From Natronorubrum halophilum (GTDB taxonomy: Archaea > Halobacteriota > Halobacteria > Halobacteriales > Natrialbaceae), in assembly GCF_003670115.1 (NCBI RefSeq), contig NZ_QQTY01000004.1, positions 620,001 through 684,000 of the forward strand: DNA of 64,000 nucleotides, in the 5' to 3' direction. Positions 44,090 to 53,262 of the stretch are shown here, in pieces. Positions within the stretch are counted from its first letter, which is position 1, and every line of letters begins with the position of its first letter. A program made the position numbers and the translations under genes. The notes beneath the pieces are model-generated. The model saw only the letters and a list, made by a program, of their open reading frames with translations, was not told where the DNA came from and ran no database searches.

Positions 44090-45217
44090 ATGACTGCCAC
44101 GGCCATTACGATCGAGTCCTTGGAAAAGTCGTTCCAGAACGAGACCGTTCTCAGGGACGTCGAACTAGCGGTCCGAGACGGCGAGTTCTGCGTCGTTGTC
44201 GGACCGAGCGGGTGTGGGAAGAGTACGCTTCTCAACTGCATCGCGGGGTTGCTCGAGTACGATATCGGCGAGATCACCATCGAGGGTCGAAACGCGACCG
44301 ACCTGTCCGTCCAGGACCGGGAACTCGGCTACGTGTTCCAGGAGTTCGAGGAGACGTTGTTCCCGCACAAAACGGTCGCCGAGAACATCGCGTTCGGACT
44401 CGAGCAGGGCGGCAGAGACTTTTCGGCGTCCGAAATCGACGAGCGTATCGAGGAGATACTGGCGCTGCTGTCGATCGGCGAGACGAAAGACGACCTGCCG
44501 GAGTCGCTCTCCGGGGGCCAACAGCAGCGAGTGGAGTTAGCGCGCCAACTCGCGCGCGAGTGCGACGTGATGCTCTTCGACGACCCGCTCGCTGACCTCG
44601 ACTACAAGCTCCAAAAGCGCATGGAACTGGAGATGCGCAGCATTCACAGCTCCCTCGACAGCACGTTTCTCTACGTCACGCACAACCAGGATCAGGCGCT
44701 CAAGCTCGCGGACAAACTCGTCGTGATGAACCGCGGGATGATCGAGCAGATCGGCACGCCGGAGTCGATATACAACGATCCGGCCACCGCGTTCGTCTGC
44801 CGGTTCGTCGGCGATTCGAACGCGATCCTCGTCGAGGACGCCGTCAGCGGCGAGGTCGGCGAGGCGGTCGACGTGCCGTCGGAGATCGGGTCGATTCGGG
44901 CGACGCTACAGAACGAGTCCGGTTCCGATTCCGGACTGGTACTCGTCCGACCCGAAGCCATCGCGATCGGTGCCACCGACTGCGACGTGACGGTCACCGG
45001 CGTGCTCGAGGGACGAACGTACACCGGCGAAACCACCGAATTCGCGCTCTCCGTCGATGGAATCGACCGCGAATTTCACGTCGTCGTCCCGGACCGGCCA
45101 GCCGTCGGTGAGGTCGGGGAATCCGTTTCACTCGGCTGGAACGCCGACGATTCGATGTACTTCAGTACGCTCAGCGTGACCGATACTGTTACCACCGCTG
45201 ATCTCATCGAGGGGTAA
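44090..45217 (+). CDS. ABC importer ATP-binding subunit 1 (PotA/FbpC-like)
   Basis: 375 residues. Walker A GPSGCGKST at 38-46, signature LSGGQQQR near 141, Walker B MLFDDPLADLD near 161-170 with Asp in place of the catalytic Glu, H-loop YVTHNQ, and a C-terminal TOBE domain (about 270-375). It belongs to the polyamine/Fe/spermidine (PotA/FbpC/UgpC) class. Gap to the next ATPase gene is only 2 bp. The Asp-for-Glu change points to a weak ATPase site. ATG 44090 is chosen; sequence upstream is not protein-like. Confidence 0.92.
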   Translation: MTATAITIESLEKSFQNETVLRDVELAVRDGEFCVVVGPSGCGKSTLLNCIAGLLEYDIGEITIEGRNATDLSVQDRELGYVFQEFEETLFPHKTVAENIAFGLEQGGRDFSASEIDERIEEILALLSIGETKDDLPESLSGGQQQRVELARQLARECDVMLFDDPLADLDYKLQKRMELEMRSIHSSLDSTFLYVTHNQDQALKLADKLVVMNRGMIEQIGTPESIYNDPATAFVCRFVGDSNAILVEDAVSGEVGEAVDVPSEIGSIRATLQNESGSDSGLVLVRPEAIAIGATDCDVTVTGVLEGRTYTGETTEFALSVDGIDREFHVVVPDRPAVGEVGESVSLGWNADDSMYFSTLSVTDTVTTADLIEG

Positions 45218-45219
45218 CA

Positions 45220-46425
45220 ATGGCCGATACAGAATACTCTCGGGAGCAGGCCGAATCGTCGACCGAGACGCCATCGGCGTCGGTGGACGACGGGAAGGCA
45301 CTCGAGGTACGCGACCTGACGAAGATCTACCCCGACGGCACGCTCGCCGTCGACGAGATCAGTTTCGACATCGAGGCCGGCGATTTCTGCGTACTGATCG
45401 GCCCGAGCGGCTGTGGAAAGTCGACGACGCTGCACTCGCTCGTCGGAAAGATTCCGGTCACCGACGGCGAAATTCTACTCGGCGGCGAGGACGTCACGCA
45501 CGCCCCGACCTACGAACGCGATATCGGGCTCGTCTTTCAGGATTTTCAGCTGTTTCCCCACCTGACCGTCGCTGAAAACATCGAGTACGGATTGAACCGG
45601 CTCGAGATCGAGCCGGACGTACGCGACGAGCGGATCGACGACGCGGTCGGGATGATGCGGCTCGGCGACCTCCGGGATCGAATGCCTGAGGAGCTCTCGG
45701 CGGGACAGAAACAGCGGGTCGCCCTCGCCCGGAGTATCGTCCTCGAGCCGAAGCTCCTCTTGCTCGACGAGCCGCTCGGTGACATGGACTACAAGCTCCA
45801 AAAACGGATGGAACGGGAGCTCCTCCGCATTCACCGCGAGTTCGACACCACGTTCGTCTACGTCACGCACGACCAGACCCAGGCGATGCGTCTCGCCGAC
45901 CAGATCGTCGTGATGAACGACGGACAAGTCGAACAGTCCGGCTCCGTCGACGAGGTCTACAATCACCCGGCAACGGCGTTCGTCTCGACGTTCGTCGGCG
46001 ATTCGAACATCTTTACGGGCGAGTTGACCGACGTTGCCGACGACGGCGACACCGCCCGCATCGAGACGGCGCTCGGCTCGTTTCTCGCGTCGACGTCGAA
46101 CCTTCGATCGGAGCCCGACGCGCTCGTCGGCGAACGCATTCCGTTCTCGGTGCGGCCGCAGTACCTGCAGGTCGCAGACGATCTGGAAAACGCCGTTGAG
46201 TGCGAGGTCGTCGACGTCATCCACCAACCCGGTTCGGGCACGCAGGTCATCCTCGAGGCGGCCGCGGCCGACGGGGACGTAGAGCAACTCCAGTTGAAAT
46301 CGTTCGATCGCATCGATCCGTCGGGCACGGTCACGGTGGGATGGAGTCCGGCGCAGGCGACCTTACTCGAGCGGACGAGCGTCGTCGAGGGAATCGACCT
46401 GGAAAAAGACGTGCTGGGCGAGTAA
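45220..46425 (+). CDS. ABC importer ATP-binding subunit 2 (PotA/FbpC-like)
   Basis: 401 residues. Walker A GPSGCGKST near 69, signature altered to LSAGQKQR near 158, Walker B LLLDEPLGDMD with a normal catalytic Glu, H-loop YVTHDQ, and TOBE domain at the C-terminus. An acidic, Ser-rich leader of about 25 residues precedes the fold. Same operon as subunit 1. It keeps the residues that subunit 1 lacks and lacks the one that subunit 1 keeps, so the two are probably partners in one heterodimer. Two permease genes (50235, 53263) and a binding protein (48810) complete the system. Confidence 0.92.
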   Translation: MADTEYSREQAESSTETPSASVDDGKALEVRDLTKIYPDGTLAVDEISFDIEAGDFCVLIGPSGCGKSTTLHSLVGKIPVTDGEILLGGEDVTHAPTYERDIGLVFQDFQLFPHLTVAENIEYGLNRLEIEPDVRDERIDDAVGMMRLGDLRDRMPEELSAGQKQRVALARSIVLEPKLLLLDEPLGDMDYKLQKRMERELLRIHREFDTTFVYVTHDQTQAMRLADQIVVMNDGQVEQSGSVDEVYNHPATAFVSTFVGDSNIFTGELTDVADDGDTARIETALGSFLASTSNLRSEPDALVGERIPFSVRPQYLQVADDLENAVECEVVDVIHQPGSGTQVILEAAAADGDVEQLQLKSFDRIDPSGTVTVGWSPAQATLLERTSVVEGIDLEKDVLGE

Positions 46426-46444
46426 CCGCTTTCGGTACGGCTGG

Positions 46445-46861
46445 TTATCGACGCCGAACCGTGATCGGCTGGACGCCGTCCCGAAGCGTGCGTTCTTCTA
46501 GCGCCGCGAGTTCGTCGCGAGTCGCATCGAGACACGCGACGTGATTGCCCGCGAGCTCCCCGGCGGGACTCTTGAAGCAGGTCGGACCGCAGGCGATCAG
46601 CAGCTCCTGTTCGTTTTTGTAGCCGGGGTACAGTAGTATATCTCCGCGCGAGGGGTAGACGGTGTGATTCTCTCGCGGAACCTCGGACAACTCGGCGTCG
46701 TCGACGTTGATCCACGTCGCGTACCCGCTCCAGCGCACGTGCATCAGTTCGGACTCGAGCGGGAGCATGGCCTCGAGCGCTCGAGCCGATGCCGGGGCTT
46801 CGTCCTCGAGGACCGTCGCGGTGTACGTTTCGCCGGCGACGACGAATTCGAGTTCAGTCAT
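46445..46861 (-). CDS. DUF3830 family protein (cyclophilin-like fold)
   Basis: 138 residues. Starts MTELEFVVAGETYTATVLEDEAPASARAL, with a beta-barrel pattern and the GDILLYPGYKNEQELLIACGP block that marks DUF3830. These proteins occur in gene clusters with hydantoin/Asp-Glu racemases and amidohydrolases. Role unknown. It lies 4-7 bp after the SDR gene's stop region on the same strand, so the two are one transcript. ATG 46861 is preferred over an adjacent GTG. Confidence 0.82.
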   Translation of the reverse strand: MTELEFVVAGETYTATVLEDEAPASARALEAMLPLESELMHVRWSGYATWINVDDAELSEVPRENHTVYPSRGDILLYPGYKNEQELLIACGPTCFKSPAGELAGNHVACLDATRDELAALEERTLRDGVQPITVRRR

Positions 46862-46867
46862 CACTCA

Positions 46868-47641
46868 TCACCACGCGGTCCACCCGCCGTCGACGCACAA
46901 CACGTGTCCGGTGACGAACTCACTCTCGGGACCCGCGAGGAACAGGGCGGCGTTCGCGACGTCCGTCGGCTTCCCGAACCGAGGCCAGGGCGTCGATTCC
47001 TGCCAGTCGGCGAGCAACTCCGCGTCGGTCTCGCGCCACTCAGCGTTCTGTGCGGTCTCGATGATCCCGGGGGCGAGCGCGTTGACGTTGATCTCGTCGG
47101 CAGCGTAATCGAGGGCCATCTGCCGGGTCAGATTCGAGACGCCGCCTTTCGACGCGCAGTAGGCTGCGCTACTCCCGCCGCCGACCAGCCCGTAGATCGA
47201 CGAGAGGTTGATGATCTTCCCGTCGTCGCTCTCCTTGAGCGCCGGCAGGGCCAGTTTGCTCGCGAGGAACACCCCGCGAAGGTTGACGTCCAGAATCTCG
47301 TCGTATTCGTCCATCGGCGTCTCGTCGGCCGAATACTGGTAGTAGATCCCGGCGTTGTTGACGAGGACGTCCAATCCGCCGAACGCCGAAACGGCCGTTT
47401 CGACGCCTTCGCTGACCTGCTCCGTCTCGGTCACGTCCATCTCGACGAACTCGTATTCGGCACCGACCGCGTCGAGGCGATCGAAGACGGGCGTCTCGTC
47501 CTCGAGTTTCGGCTCGCGTCTGACGTCGGCGATAACGAGGTCGGCTCCTTCCTCCCCGAATTTCGTCGCAATCGCGTTCCCGATTCCCGAACTTGCCCCC
47601 GTGATAAGGGCGGTACGACCGGCTAATCGATTTCCTGCCAT
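46868..47641 (-). CDS. short-chain dehydrogenase/reductase (second copy)
   Basis: 257 residues, classical SDR: TGASSGIGNA, VLVNNAGIY, Ser in INLSSIYG, and YCASK with catalytic Tyr/Lys. The ending FVTGHVLCVDGGW is typical of glucose-1-dehydrogenase/3-oxoacyl reductase-like enzymes. The Asp in VIADVR after strand 2 favours NAD. About 33 bp upstream of it on the same strand ends the asparaginase gene, so asparaginase, SDR and DUF3830 probably form one operon. ATG 47641 gives MAGNRLAGRTALITG. Confidence 0.88.
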   Translation of the reverse strand: MAGNRLAGRTALITGASSGIGNAIATKFGEEGADLVIADVRREPKLEDETPVFDRLDAVGAEYEFVEMDVTETEQVSEGVETAVSAFGGLDVLVNNAGIYYQYSADETPMDEYDEILDVNLRGVFLASKLALPALKESDDGKIINLSSIYGLVGGGSSAAYCASKGGVSNLTRQMALDYAADEINVNALAPGIIETAQNAEWRETDAELLADWQESTPWPRFGKPTDVANAALFLAGPESEFVTGHVLCVDGGWTAW

Positions 47642-47674
47642 TCGTGTGCACACACCGCGCCGATCGAAAAATAC

Positions 47675-48658
47675 CTATCGTTCGGCGTATTCGTCCGCGA
47701 ACAGCGCTTCGATCTCCTCGAGTGAGTATCCCGACTCGCAGGCGAGTCCGAGTTTGATTCGGGCTTTGTGCGCCGGGAGGTCGCCGCCGTGGATCGCGCC
47801 GTGTGATCGCAGCGTCTCTCCACCGCCGCCCCCGCCGTACACGGCAGCCGTCGTTCCGGCGTGACACCGCGACGTAACGACGACCGGCGTCCCCCCGTCG
47901 ATCGCGCTCGCAACCGCGTCCCCGATGGCGCTCGTCGCGTTTCCGAGCCCCGTCGCGTTGACGACGATTCCGCCGACGTCGTCCTCGAGCGCGCGGTCGA
48001 TCGCTCGCCGCCCGACGCCCGCTGCGCTCGTCACGATGGGGACGTCGCTCGACACTGATCGCGCCTCGAGCGTCCGGCAGTAACTCCTCGGCTCGCGGAA
48101 AACGCGGATCGACGACCGCGTGAGCGAGGCGACCGGTCCCGTATTCGGCGATTCGAACGTCTCGAGCGCACTGGTGTGCGTTTTCGTCACGTCGCGGGCG
48201 GCGTGGAGTTCTTCGTTGGCCGCGATGTACACGCCCTCCGCGATTCGGTCGTGGCTCGCCGCTCTGACTGCGGCGAGGAGGTTCGACGGCCCGTCCGAAC
48301 TGACCTCGTCCGGTCTGCGTTGTGCGCCGGTGAAGACGATCGGCCCGTCGGCGTCGCACGTCGAATCGACGAAGTACGCGGACTCCTCCATCGTATCGGT
48401 CCCGTGCGTGACGACGACGCCGTCCGCGCCGGCCTCGAGTGCGGTCTCCGCGGCGTCCGTGAGCGTCGCCATCGTCTCGAAGTCCATATCGAAGCTCGGT
48501 ATCTGTGCGACTTCCTCCACCGTCAGGTCCGCGTGCGTTTCTACGTCCGGAACGGCTGCGAGGAGTTCCTCGCCCCGTTTGTTCGGCATCGCGCCGGCGT
48601 CCGCGTCCGTACTCGCGATCGTTCCGCCCGTGCTGAGCACGACGATGCTGGCTGGCAT
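47675..48658 (-). CDS. L-asparaginase family protein
   Basis: 327 residues. Both catalytic triads are visible: Thr in VLSTGGTIAS, and the second Thr with Asp in VTHGTDTMEESA; Lys is in KTHTSALE. The family includes L-asparaginase I/II and glutaminase and can also act on related amides. In this cluster it may deamidate an amino acid amide. The ATG at 48658 starts MPASIVVLSTGG. An upstream in-frame GTG/ATG adds only eight residues. First gene of the asparaginase-SDR-DUF3830 unit; divergent from the binding protein gene. Confidence 0.9.
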   Translation of the reverse strand: MPASIVVLSTGGTIASTDADAGAMPNKRGEELLAAVPDVETHADLTVEEVAQIPSFDMDFETMATLTDAAETALEAGADGVVVTHGTDTMEESAYFVDSTCDADGPIVFTGAQRRPDEVSSDGPSNLLAAVRAASHDRIAEGVYIAANEELHAARDVTKTHTSALETFESPNTGPVASLTRSSIRVFREPRSYCRTLEARSVSSDVPIVTSAAGVGRRAIDRALEDDVGGIVVNATGLGNATSAIGDAVASAIDGGTPVVVTSRCHAGTTAAVYGGGGGGETLRSHGAIHGGDLPAHKARIKLGLACESGYSLEEIEALFADEYAER

Positions 48659-48773
48659 GATCGATAGTTTCGCCCCGCTCAATTATCTCTTTCGCGTGTG
48701 CGGGACGAGTGTGCACAACGAATAATCATTTCCAACTGTCATACGGTCAGTTGTGAACCAACCTCCAGTAAGA

Positions 48774-48784
48774 ACACTTAATAG
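48774..48784 (+). promoter_or_regulatory. TATA-like element of the binding-protein gene
   Basis: ACACTTAATAG lies about 26-36 bp before ATG 48810, consistent with a leaderless or near-leaderless transcript. Confidence 0.5.
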
Positions 48785-48809
48785 CAAGGGCTGTATGTTG
48801 ACGTTTGTG

Positions 48810-50180
48810 ATGGTAGACGGCATTAGCAGACGGAACTTCGTAAAGGGGGGAAGCGCAGCGACCGCTGCCGCAATCGCCGGCTGTGTGGGGGGCGATGACG
48901 ACGTCGGCGAACGAAAAGCCCACGATGACGACGAGATGGGCAACGGCGAACGTCCGCTGCAGTGGATCGGCCCGGACTGGGCGATTAACAGCGAACAGGC
49001 GGACAAGATGACGGAGATGGGTGACGTCGAGGTCAATACCACTATCGCGACGATCGGTGACACGCAAGCCCAGTTGCTGGGCGGTGACGCAGAAATCACC
49101 GACGTAATGACGACCGACACGACGGGTGCCGGCGCGTTGACCAGGGACAATCCGAGTACGATACCGATGCCGGTAGACGAACTGGATAACTGGGACGAAG
49201 AACAGATTTCGGACCTGTTTACGAATCCGACGGAACGGCTCAGTCACCTCGGGGCGCAGGTCGAGACGGTCAACCGCGAGCTGTGGGTCGATGGCGACAC
49301 TCGTGAGGAACTGCTGTTTTCACCGTACGCGTACAACTTCGACGCGATGGGATACAACCCGTCGTACGTCGATGACGTCTCGCTCTGGAGCGCCCTGTTC
49401 GACGAGCAGTACGAAGGGCGGACGATCGTCGGGGAGACCGCGGCGATCACCATCCCGCAGTCGATGATGCACCTGCTGGACAACGATATGCTCGATGCGG
49501 ATATCGGCGAACTGAACGACCCGACGCAGGATCAACTCGATGCGGCGATCGATTTCTTGATCGAACAGAAAGAGGTCGGCCAGTTCCGTTCCACCTGGGA
49601 AGCGTACGGCGAATCGGTGACGCTCATGGCGGGCGAAGAGGCCGTGATCGGCGACCTCTGGCAGCCGGCAGCGATGGACGTCAGGCGGGAGGGTACTCCG
49701 TGTACGTACGCGACGATGAGCGACGGCGTCCAGGGATACCGATACTGGTACGGCGGCATGTCGACGCTCATCGGCGCTCGAGAGCGACGAAACGTAAGCG
49801 AGGTGCAGTACCTGTACAATAACGTTCATCTCGGTGCCTGGTTCCCCGGTTTTATCCAGGGGAGCGGATACTCCGTCCCGCACTACGAGAACGAAGAACT
49901 CGTTCGCGACGGATCCGACGAGTCCGGAGACGGAATGGGGCCGGAGTACTACGACTGGGCGTACCGTGGCGAAGCCACCTACGATTCGCTCGACGAACCG
50001 GCGCTCTTCGATCCGCTCGATTACGACTGGTCGATGGAAGAGGGAAGCCCGGACTCCAACGGCGGAACCCGCGACAGCGGTCCGATCGAAGAGCGAATCG
50101 ACCGCATCGGCTTCTTCCAGATCTGGCCGAGCGAAGCCGACTACATGGTCTCGCGCTGGGAAGACTTCCTCGCCGCCTGA
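48810..50180 (+). CDS. ABC importer substrate-binding lipoprotein
   Basis: 456 residues. N-terminal Tat signal (ISRRNFVKGG) and lipobox AIAGC, so it is exported folded and lipid-anchored. The mature part is a two-lobe periplasmic binding protein of the polyamine/Fe (PotD/FbpA) style, acidic with aromatic patches (WEAYGESVTLMAGEEAVIGDLWQPAAM). Ligand unknown; location with hydantoin enzymes suggests a ureide, hydantoin or carbamoyl amino acid. ATG 48810 puts the signal peptide right at the start; an upstream ATG 48753 adds 19 residues with no signal. Confidence 0.88.
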   Translation: MVDGISRRNFVKGGSAATAAAIAGCVGGDDDVGERKAHDDDEMGNGERPLQWIGPDWAINSEQADKMTEMGDVEVNTTIATIGDTQAQLLGGDAEITDVMTTDTTGAGALTRDNPSTIPMPVDELDNWDEEQISDLFTNPTERLSHLGAQVETVNRELWVDGDTREELLFSPYAYNFDAMGYNPSYVDDVSLWSALFDEQYEGRTIVGETAAITIPQSMMHLLDNDMLDADIGELNDPTQDQLDAAIDFLIEQKEVGQFRSTWEAYGESVTLMAGEEAVIGDLWQPAAMDVRREGTPCTYATMSDGVQGYRYWYGGMSTLIGARERRNVSEVQYLYNNVHLGAWFPGFIQGSGYSVPHYENEELVRDGSDESGDGMGPEYYDWAYRGEATYDSLDEPALFDPLDYDWSMEEGSPDSNGGTRDSGPIEERIDRIGFFQIWPSEADYMVSRWEDFLAA

Positions 50181-50234
50181 CCCCGTCGAACCGCCAACTG
50201 AGTTTCCCGAAATCAACGACATTACACGACTGTT

Positions 50235-51143
50235 ATGAGTTCAGAACCTAAAACCGGCCTCTCGCGTTTGATACCGACAGACAGAGACGATATCGTGACG
50301 GAAGTAACCGGTCTCGTCGCCCCGACCGTGCTCTGGTTCGTGGTGTTCCTGATCGTCCCACTGCTGGTGATTCTCTTCTACAGCTTTCTCACGTACGAAT
50401 CGTTTAGCGTCGTCCAGGAGTTCACGCTCTCGGCCTGGGTCGACAACGTGATCACCTCCGGTGCGGTTCACAGCGCGTTCGTCAGGACCATCGGCGTCGG
50501 AATCATCGTGACCGCGATCACGCTCGTGTTCGGCTATCCCCTCGCCTACTACCTTCGATTCCACACGACACCGATGATGGGAATCGTCCTGCTGTTGTTC
50601 TTGGTTATTCCCTTCTGGACCTCCGAACTGATCCGGACGTTCGGCTGGCTCCCGATTCTCGGCCGAAACGGGGTCATCAACGGACTGCTGTTGAACCTCG
50701 GCGTGATCAGCGAACCGATGGGATGGTTGCTCTACTCTTCGTTTTCACAGGCGATCGGCTACCTACAGAACTACGTCGTGTTCATGGCCGCACCGATCTA
50801 CATCTCGCTGTCTCAGATCGACGAAGGGCTCATCGACGCGTCCGAGACGCTGCGTAGCAATCCGATCCAGACGTTCCGAAACGTCACGTGGCCGCTGAGC
50901 CTGCCCGGCGTCGCGATCGGCTGCATGTTCACGTTCGTGCTGACGATCGGTAACTTCACCGTCCCGTCGTTCCTCAGCGGCGGTGCAAACACCGTGCCGA
51001 CGTTGATCTTCAACCGGTACGGTCAGGGCCTCAACTACCCTTCTGCCGCGTCGCTCTCGATCACGCTTCTCGCCGTGATCTTCATCTTCGTGTTCGTCCT
51101 GTTCCGCGTCGTCGATATCGCGGATATCGCGAGTCAGGAGTAG
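50235..51143 (+). CDS. ABC importer permease 1 (PotB-like)
   Basis: 302 residues, six membrane helices. The coupling EAA loop appears as DASETLRSNPIQTFRNVTWPLSLPG near residue 205. Strong similarity in layout to PotB/ThuF-type permeases. It follows the binding protein by 54 bp, same strand, so likely one transcript. Forms the membrane channel with permease 2 at 53263. Confidence 0.9.
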   Translation: MSSEPKTGLSRLIPTDRDDIVTEVTGLVAPTVLWFVVFLIVPLLVILFYSFLTYESFSVVQEFTLSAWVDNVITSGAVHSAFVRTIGVGIIVTAITLVFGYPLAYYLRFHTTPMMGIVLLLFLVIPFWTSELIRTFGWLPILGRNGVINGLLLNLGVISEPMGWLLYSSFSQAIGYLQNYVVFMAAPIYISLSQIDEGLIDASETLRSNPIQTFRNVTWPLSLPGVAIGCMFTFVLTIGNFTVPSFLSGGANTVPTLIFNRYGQGLNYPSAASLSITLLAVIFIFVFVLFRVVDIADIASQE

Positions 51144-51367
51144 GGACTCGAGTTCGCTTCGCGGCTTTTTCGGACTCGAGTTCGTTTCGATTCGGCTGTC
51201 ACCCGATCAGTGCCGTCGCCGGTGAACCGACTCGTCACGCGCTTCGCTCGAGAGTTTCGCTGCGGTCGTCACAACTCGCCGCGAACCCCTTCTTCGAATC
51301 AGCGTCGGTTGCTCTGAGAAACGGTGCGAACCCGGCCGAAAGCAGATCCGCGAGCCCCGCGAGCGCC

Positions 51368-53149
51368 TCACTGGTGCCAGATGGTATCGTCTTTCTCCTC
51401 GAGATAGTCCTGATGCTTTTCCGCGTGCTCGTCGTAGATCGCATCGCCCGGTTTGGTCGGTTCTTTGGAGAACGTCGCGTCGAGCGTGTCGTCCACGCGG
51501 AGGATGCGTATCGCGACCTCGACGGCGCTGACGTAGCACTCGAGGCGGGTCGCTACCGGATCGAGTACGCCGAACGCGTACGGATCGCCGATCGTTTTTT
51601 CGGGAAGAATTAGCCCCTGCTGTGCATCGTCTTCGGCGTGCTCCGTTGCTTCTCGGAGATTCGCGACCGTCTGCATCGGATTCATGCCGGCGTTTCGCGC
51701 GAGCGTCGAAACGAACCTGTCGGTTGCGTCCGCGAACGCGTAGAGCGCCAGTTGTCTCCGGTCGTGTTCCGCGAGCGCGCGCTCTCGAATCGCCGTCGCC
51801 ACCTCGAGTTCCGTCGCACCGCCGCCCGGGAGAACGCCCGGCGGAGCGATCGTCTCGCCGTTCGCGACCGCGACGGCCGCCGTCGCCTTTCTGAGTTCCG
51901 TCGTCGCCTGCTCGGCGACCTGTCCGTGAACGCCGCGCAGGAGGAACGTGACCGACTCCGGATCGTCACACTCGTCGAAAACGACCATGCGACGACGTTT
52001 CCGACGCCCCTTCCGTCGGTCGATCGTCCGTTGTTCGACGAGGCCGGCGTGGCCGAGGTCCGATGCGGTCACGTCGGTCGGATCGACGACCGGCGTCGCA
52101 CCGGTCGCTCTCGCCAACTGCGTCAGTTTGAGTCGGTTGACACCGCGAACGCCGATGATCCCGCGCTCGGCGAGCAGTTCCTGATACTCGTCGCTGATCC
52201 CGACCCTCGTGACGACGACGTCGACGCCGGCGTCGACGAGACCAGCAACGACTTCCTCTCGCCGCCGTACGAAGACGTCGTCGAACGCCTCGACGTCGTC
52301 GGGGGAGTCGATGCGGATGCGTTCGTCGTCGCGTTGTATATCCGGGTCCTGTAGCCCGCCGGTTTTGCCGTCGTTGGCTTTGCCGCGTTTGAATCCGGTG
52401 AGCACGAGCACCGATGCGTCCTCCTTCCGGGTGGGCATCAGATCGCTACAGATCTCGTTGCGGTCGAGTACCGTGCCGCGGACGAGTCGCGAGTCGGCGA
52501 TCGAACCCGACCGGAGTTGGCGCACGGCGAGCGTTTCCGCGTCGGGCATTCCCACCCGTTCAGCGGCCTCGACCGCCAGTTTCGCCCACGTCTCCCGCGC
52601 GTTGCCGACGTCGTTTCCGGTCATTGCGGACCGCGCCACCGCCTCCTTCGTCGCCGTCGGGTCCGCGAACGACTCCACCGGGCGGGCCACCGATCGCAAC
52701 GTTCGTCGGGCGCACTCGAGTCCGGCCTGGTACCCTTCCTCGACCGTCGTCGGATGAACGCCGAGTTCCAGGAGCGCCTCCGCCTCCCGCAAGAGCGCAC
52801 CGAGTAACACGACGGTACTCGCGACGCCGTCCGGGATCGCTTCGCCGACGACCGCCGTCTCCCCCGGACGCTCCGAACCGGCGAGTCGGCGAATAACCGG
52901 TCCCATCGGGTGTTCGATCGGCAGTTCCTCGAGAATGGTCGCCCCGTCGCTGCTGATCGTATACTCGTTCATATCGGGTCGCGCGGAATCCTGTTTTTGC
53001 GCGCGCGACTGGCCCGTCCCGATCAACGTATCGCGGGAGAGCGGGCCGAGGGTCGACTCGAGGACGCCGGAGACCGCCTCGACGGCGACGATATTCGCTC
53101 GAGGGAACGTCAACACTACTTCCTCGGTCGACTCGTTTTCCGTACTCAT
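51368..53149 (-). CDS. divergent thermosome (group II chaperonin-like) subunit, ATPase motifs lost
   Basis: 593 residues with whole-length resemblance to archaeal Cpn60/thermosome subunits: SSDGATILEELPIEHP, LGVHPTTVEEGYQAGL, and the late GGGATELEV block. Nucleotide motifs are broken: the GDGTT loop reads IPDGVAS (about 105-111), the N-terminal GPxGMDK reads GPLSRDT, and the Asp of the HDAL hydrolysis motif is Lys in ELRKAT (near 420). The usual Gly/Met-rich tail is missing. It may be a non-hydrolysing or regulatory relative. It sits between the two permease genes on the other strand. Confidence 0.85.
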   Translation of the reverse strand: MSTENESTEEVVLTFPRANIVAVEAVSGVLESTLGPLSRDTLIGTGQSRAQKQDSARPDMNEYTISSDGATILEELPIEHPMGPVIRRLAGSERPGETAVVGEAIPDGVASTVVLLGALLREAEALLELGVHPTTVEEGYQAGLECARRTLRSVARPVESFADPTATKEAVARSAMTGNDVGNARETWAKLAVEAAERVGMPDAETLAVRQLRSGSIADSRLVRGTVLDRNEICSDLMPTRKEDASVLVLTGFKRGKANDGKTGGLQDPDIQRDDERIRIDSPDDVEAFDDVFVRRREEVVAGLVDAGVDVVVTRVGISDEYQELLAERGIIGVRGVNRLKLTQLARATGATPVVDPTDVTASDLGHAGLVEQRTIDRRKGRRKRRRMVVFDECDDPESVTFLLRGVHGQVAEQATTELRKATAAVAVANGETIAPPGVLPGGGATELEVATAIRERALAEHDRRQLALYAFADATDRFVSTLARNAGMNPMQTVANLREATEHAEDDAQQGLILPEKTIGDPYAFGVLDPVATRLECYVSAVEVAIRILRVDDTLDATFSKEPTKPGDAIYDEHAEKHQDYLEEKDDTIWHQ

Positions 53150-53227
53150 TACTCGAAGAGGGTCGTTCGATAACCAAAAGTCTATCCTCCGGTTCCGCCG
53201 GTATACGTCCCACGCCCGCCGGACAGT

Positions 53228-53239
53228 ACTTTTATATGG
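53228..53239 (+). promoter_or_regulatory. TATA box of permease 2
   Basis: CTTTTATATGGG lies 24-35 bp before ATG 53263, which predicts a leaderless mRNA and an independent promoter for permease 2 despite the reversed chaperonin gene between the permeases. Confidence 0.6.
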
Positions 53240-53262
53240 GATGGCTACACATCACACCGTAG

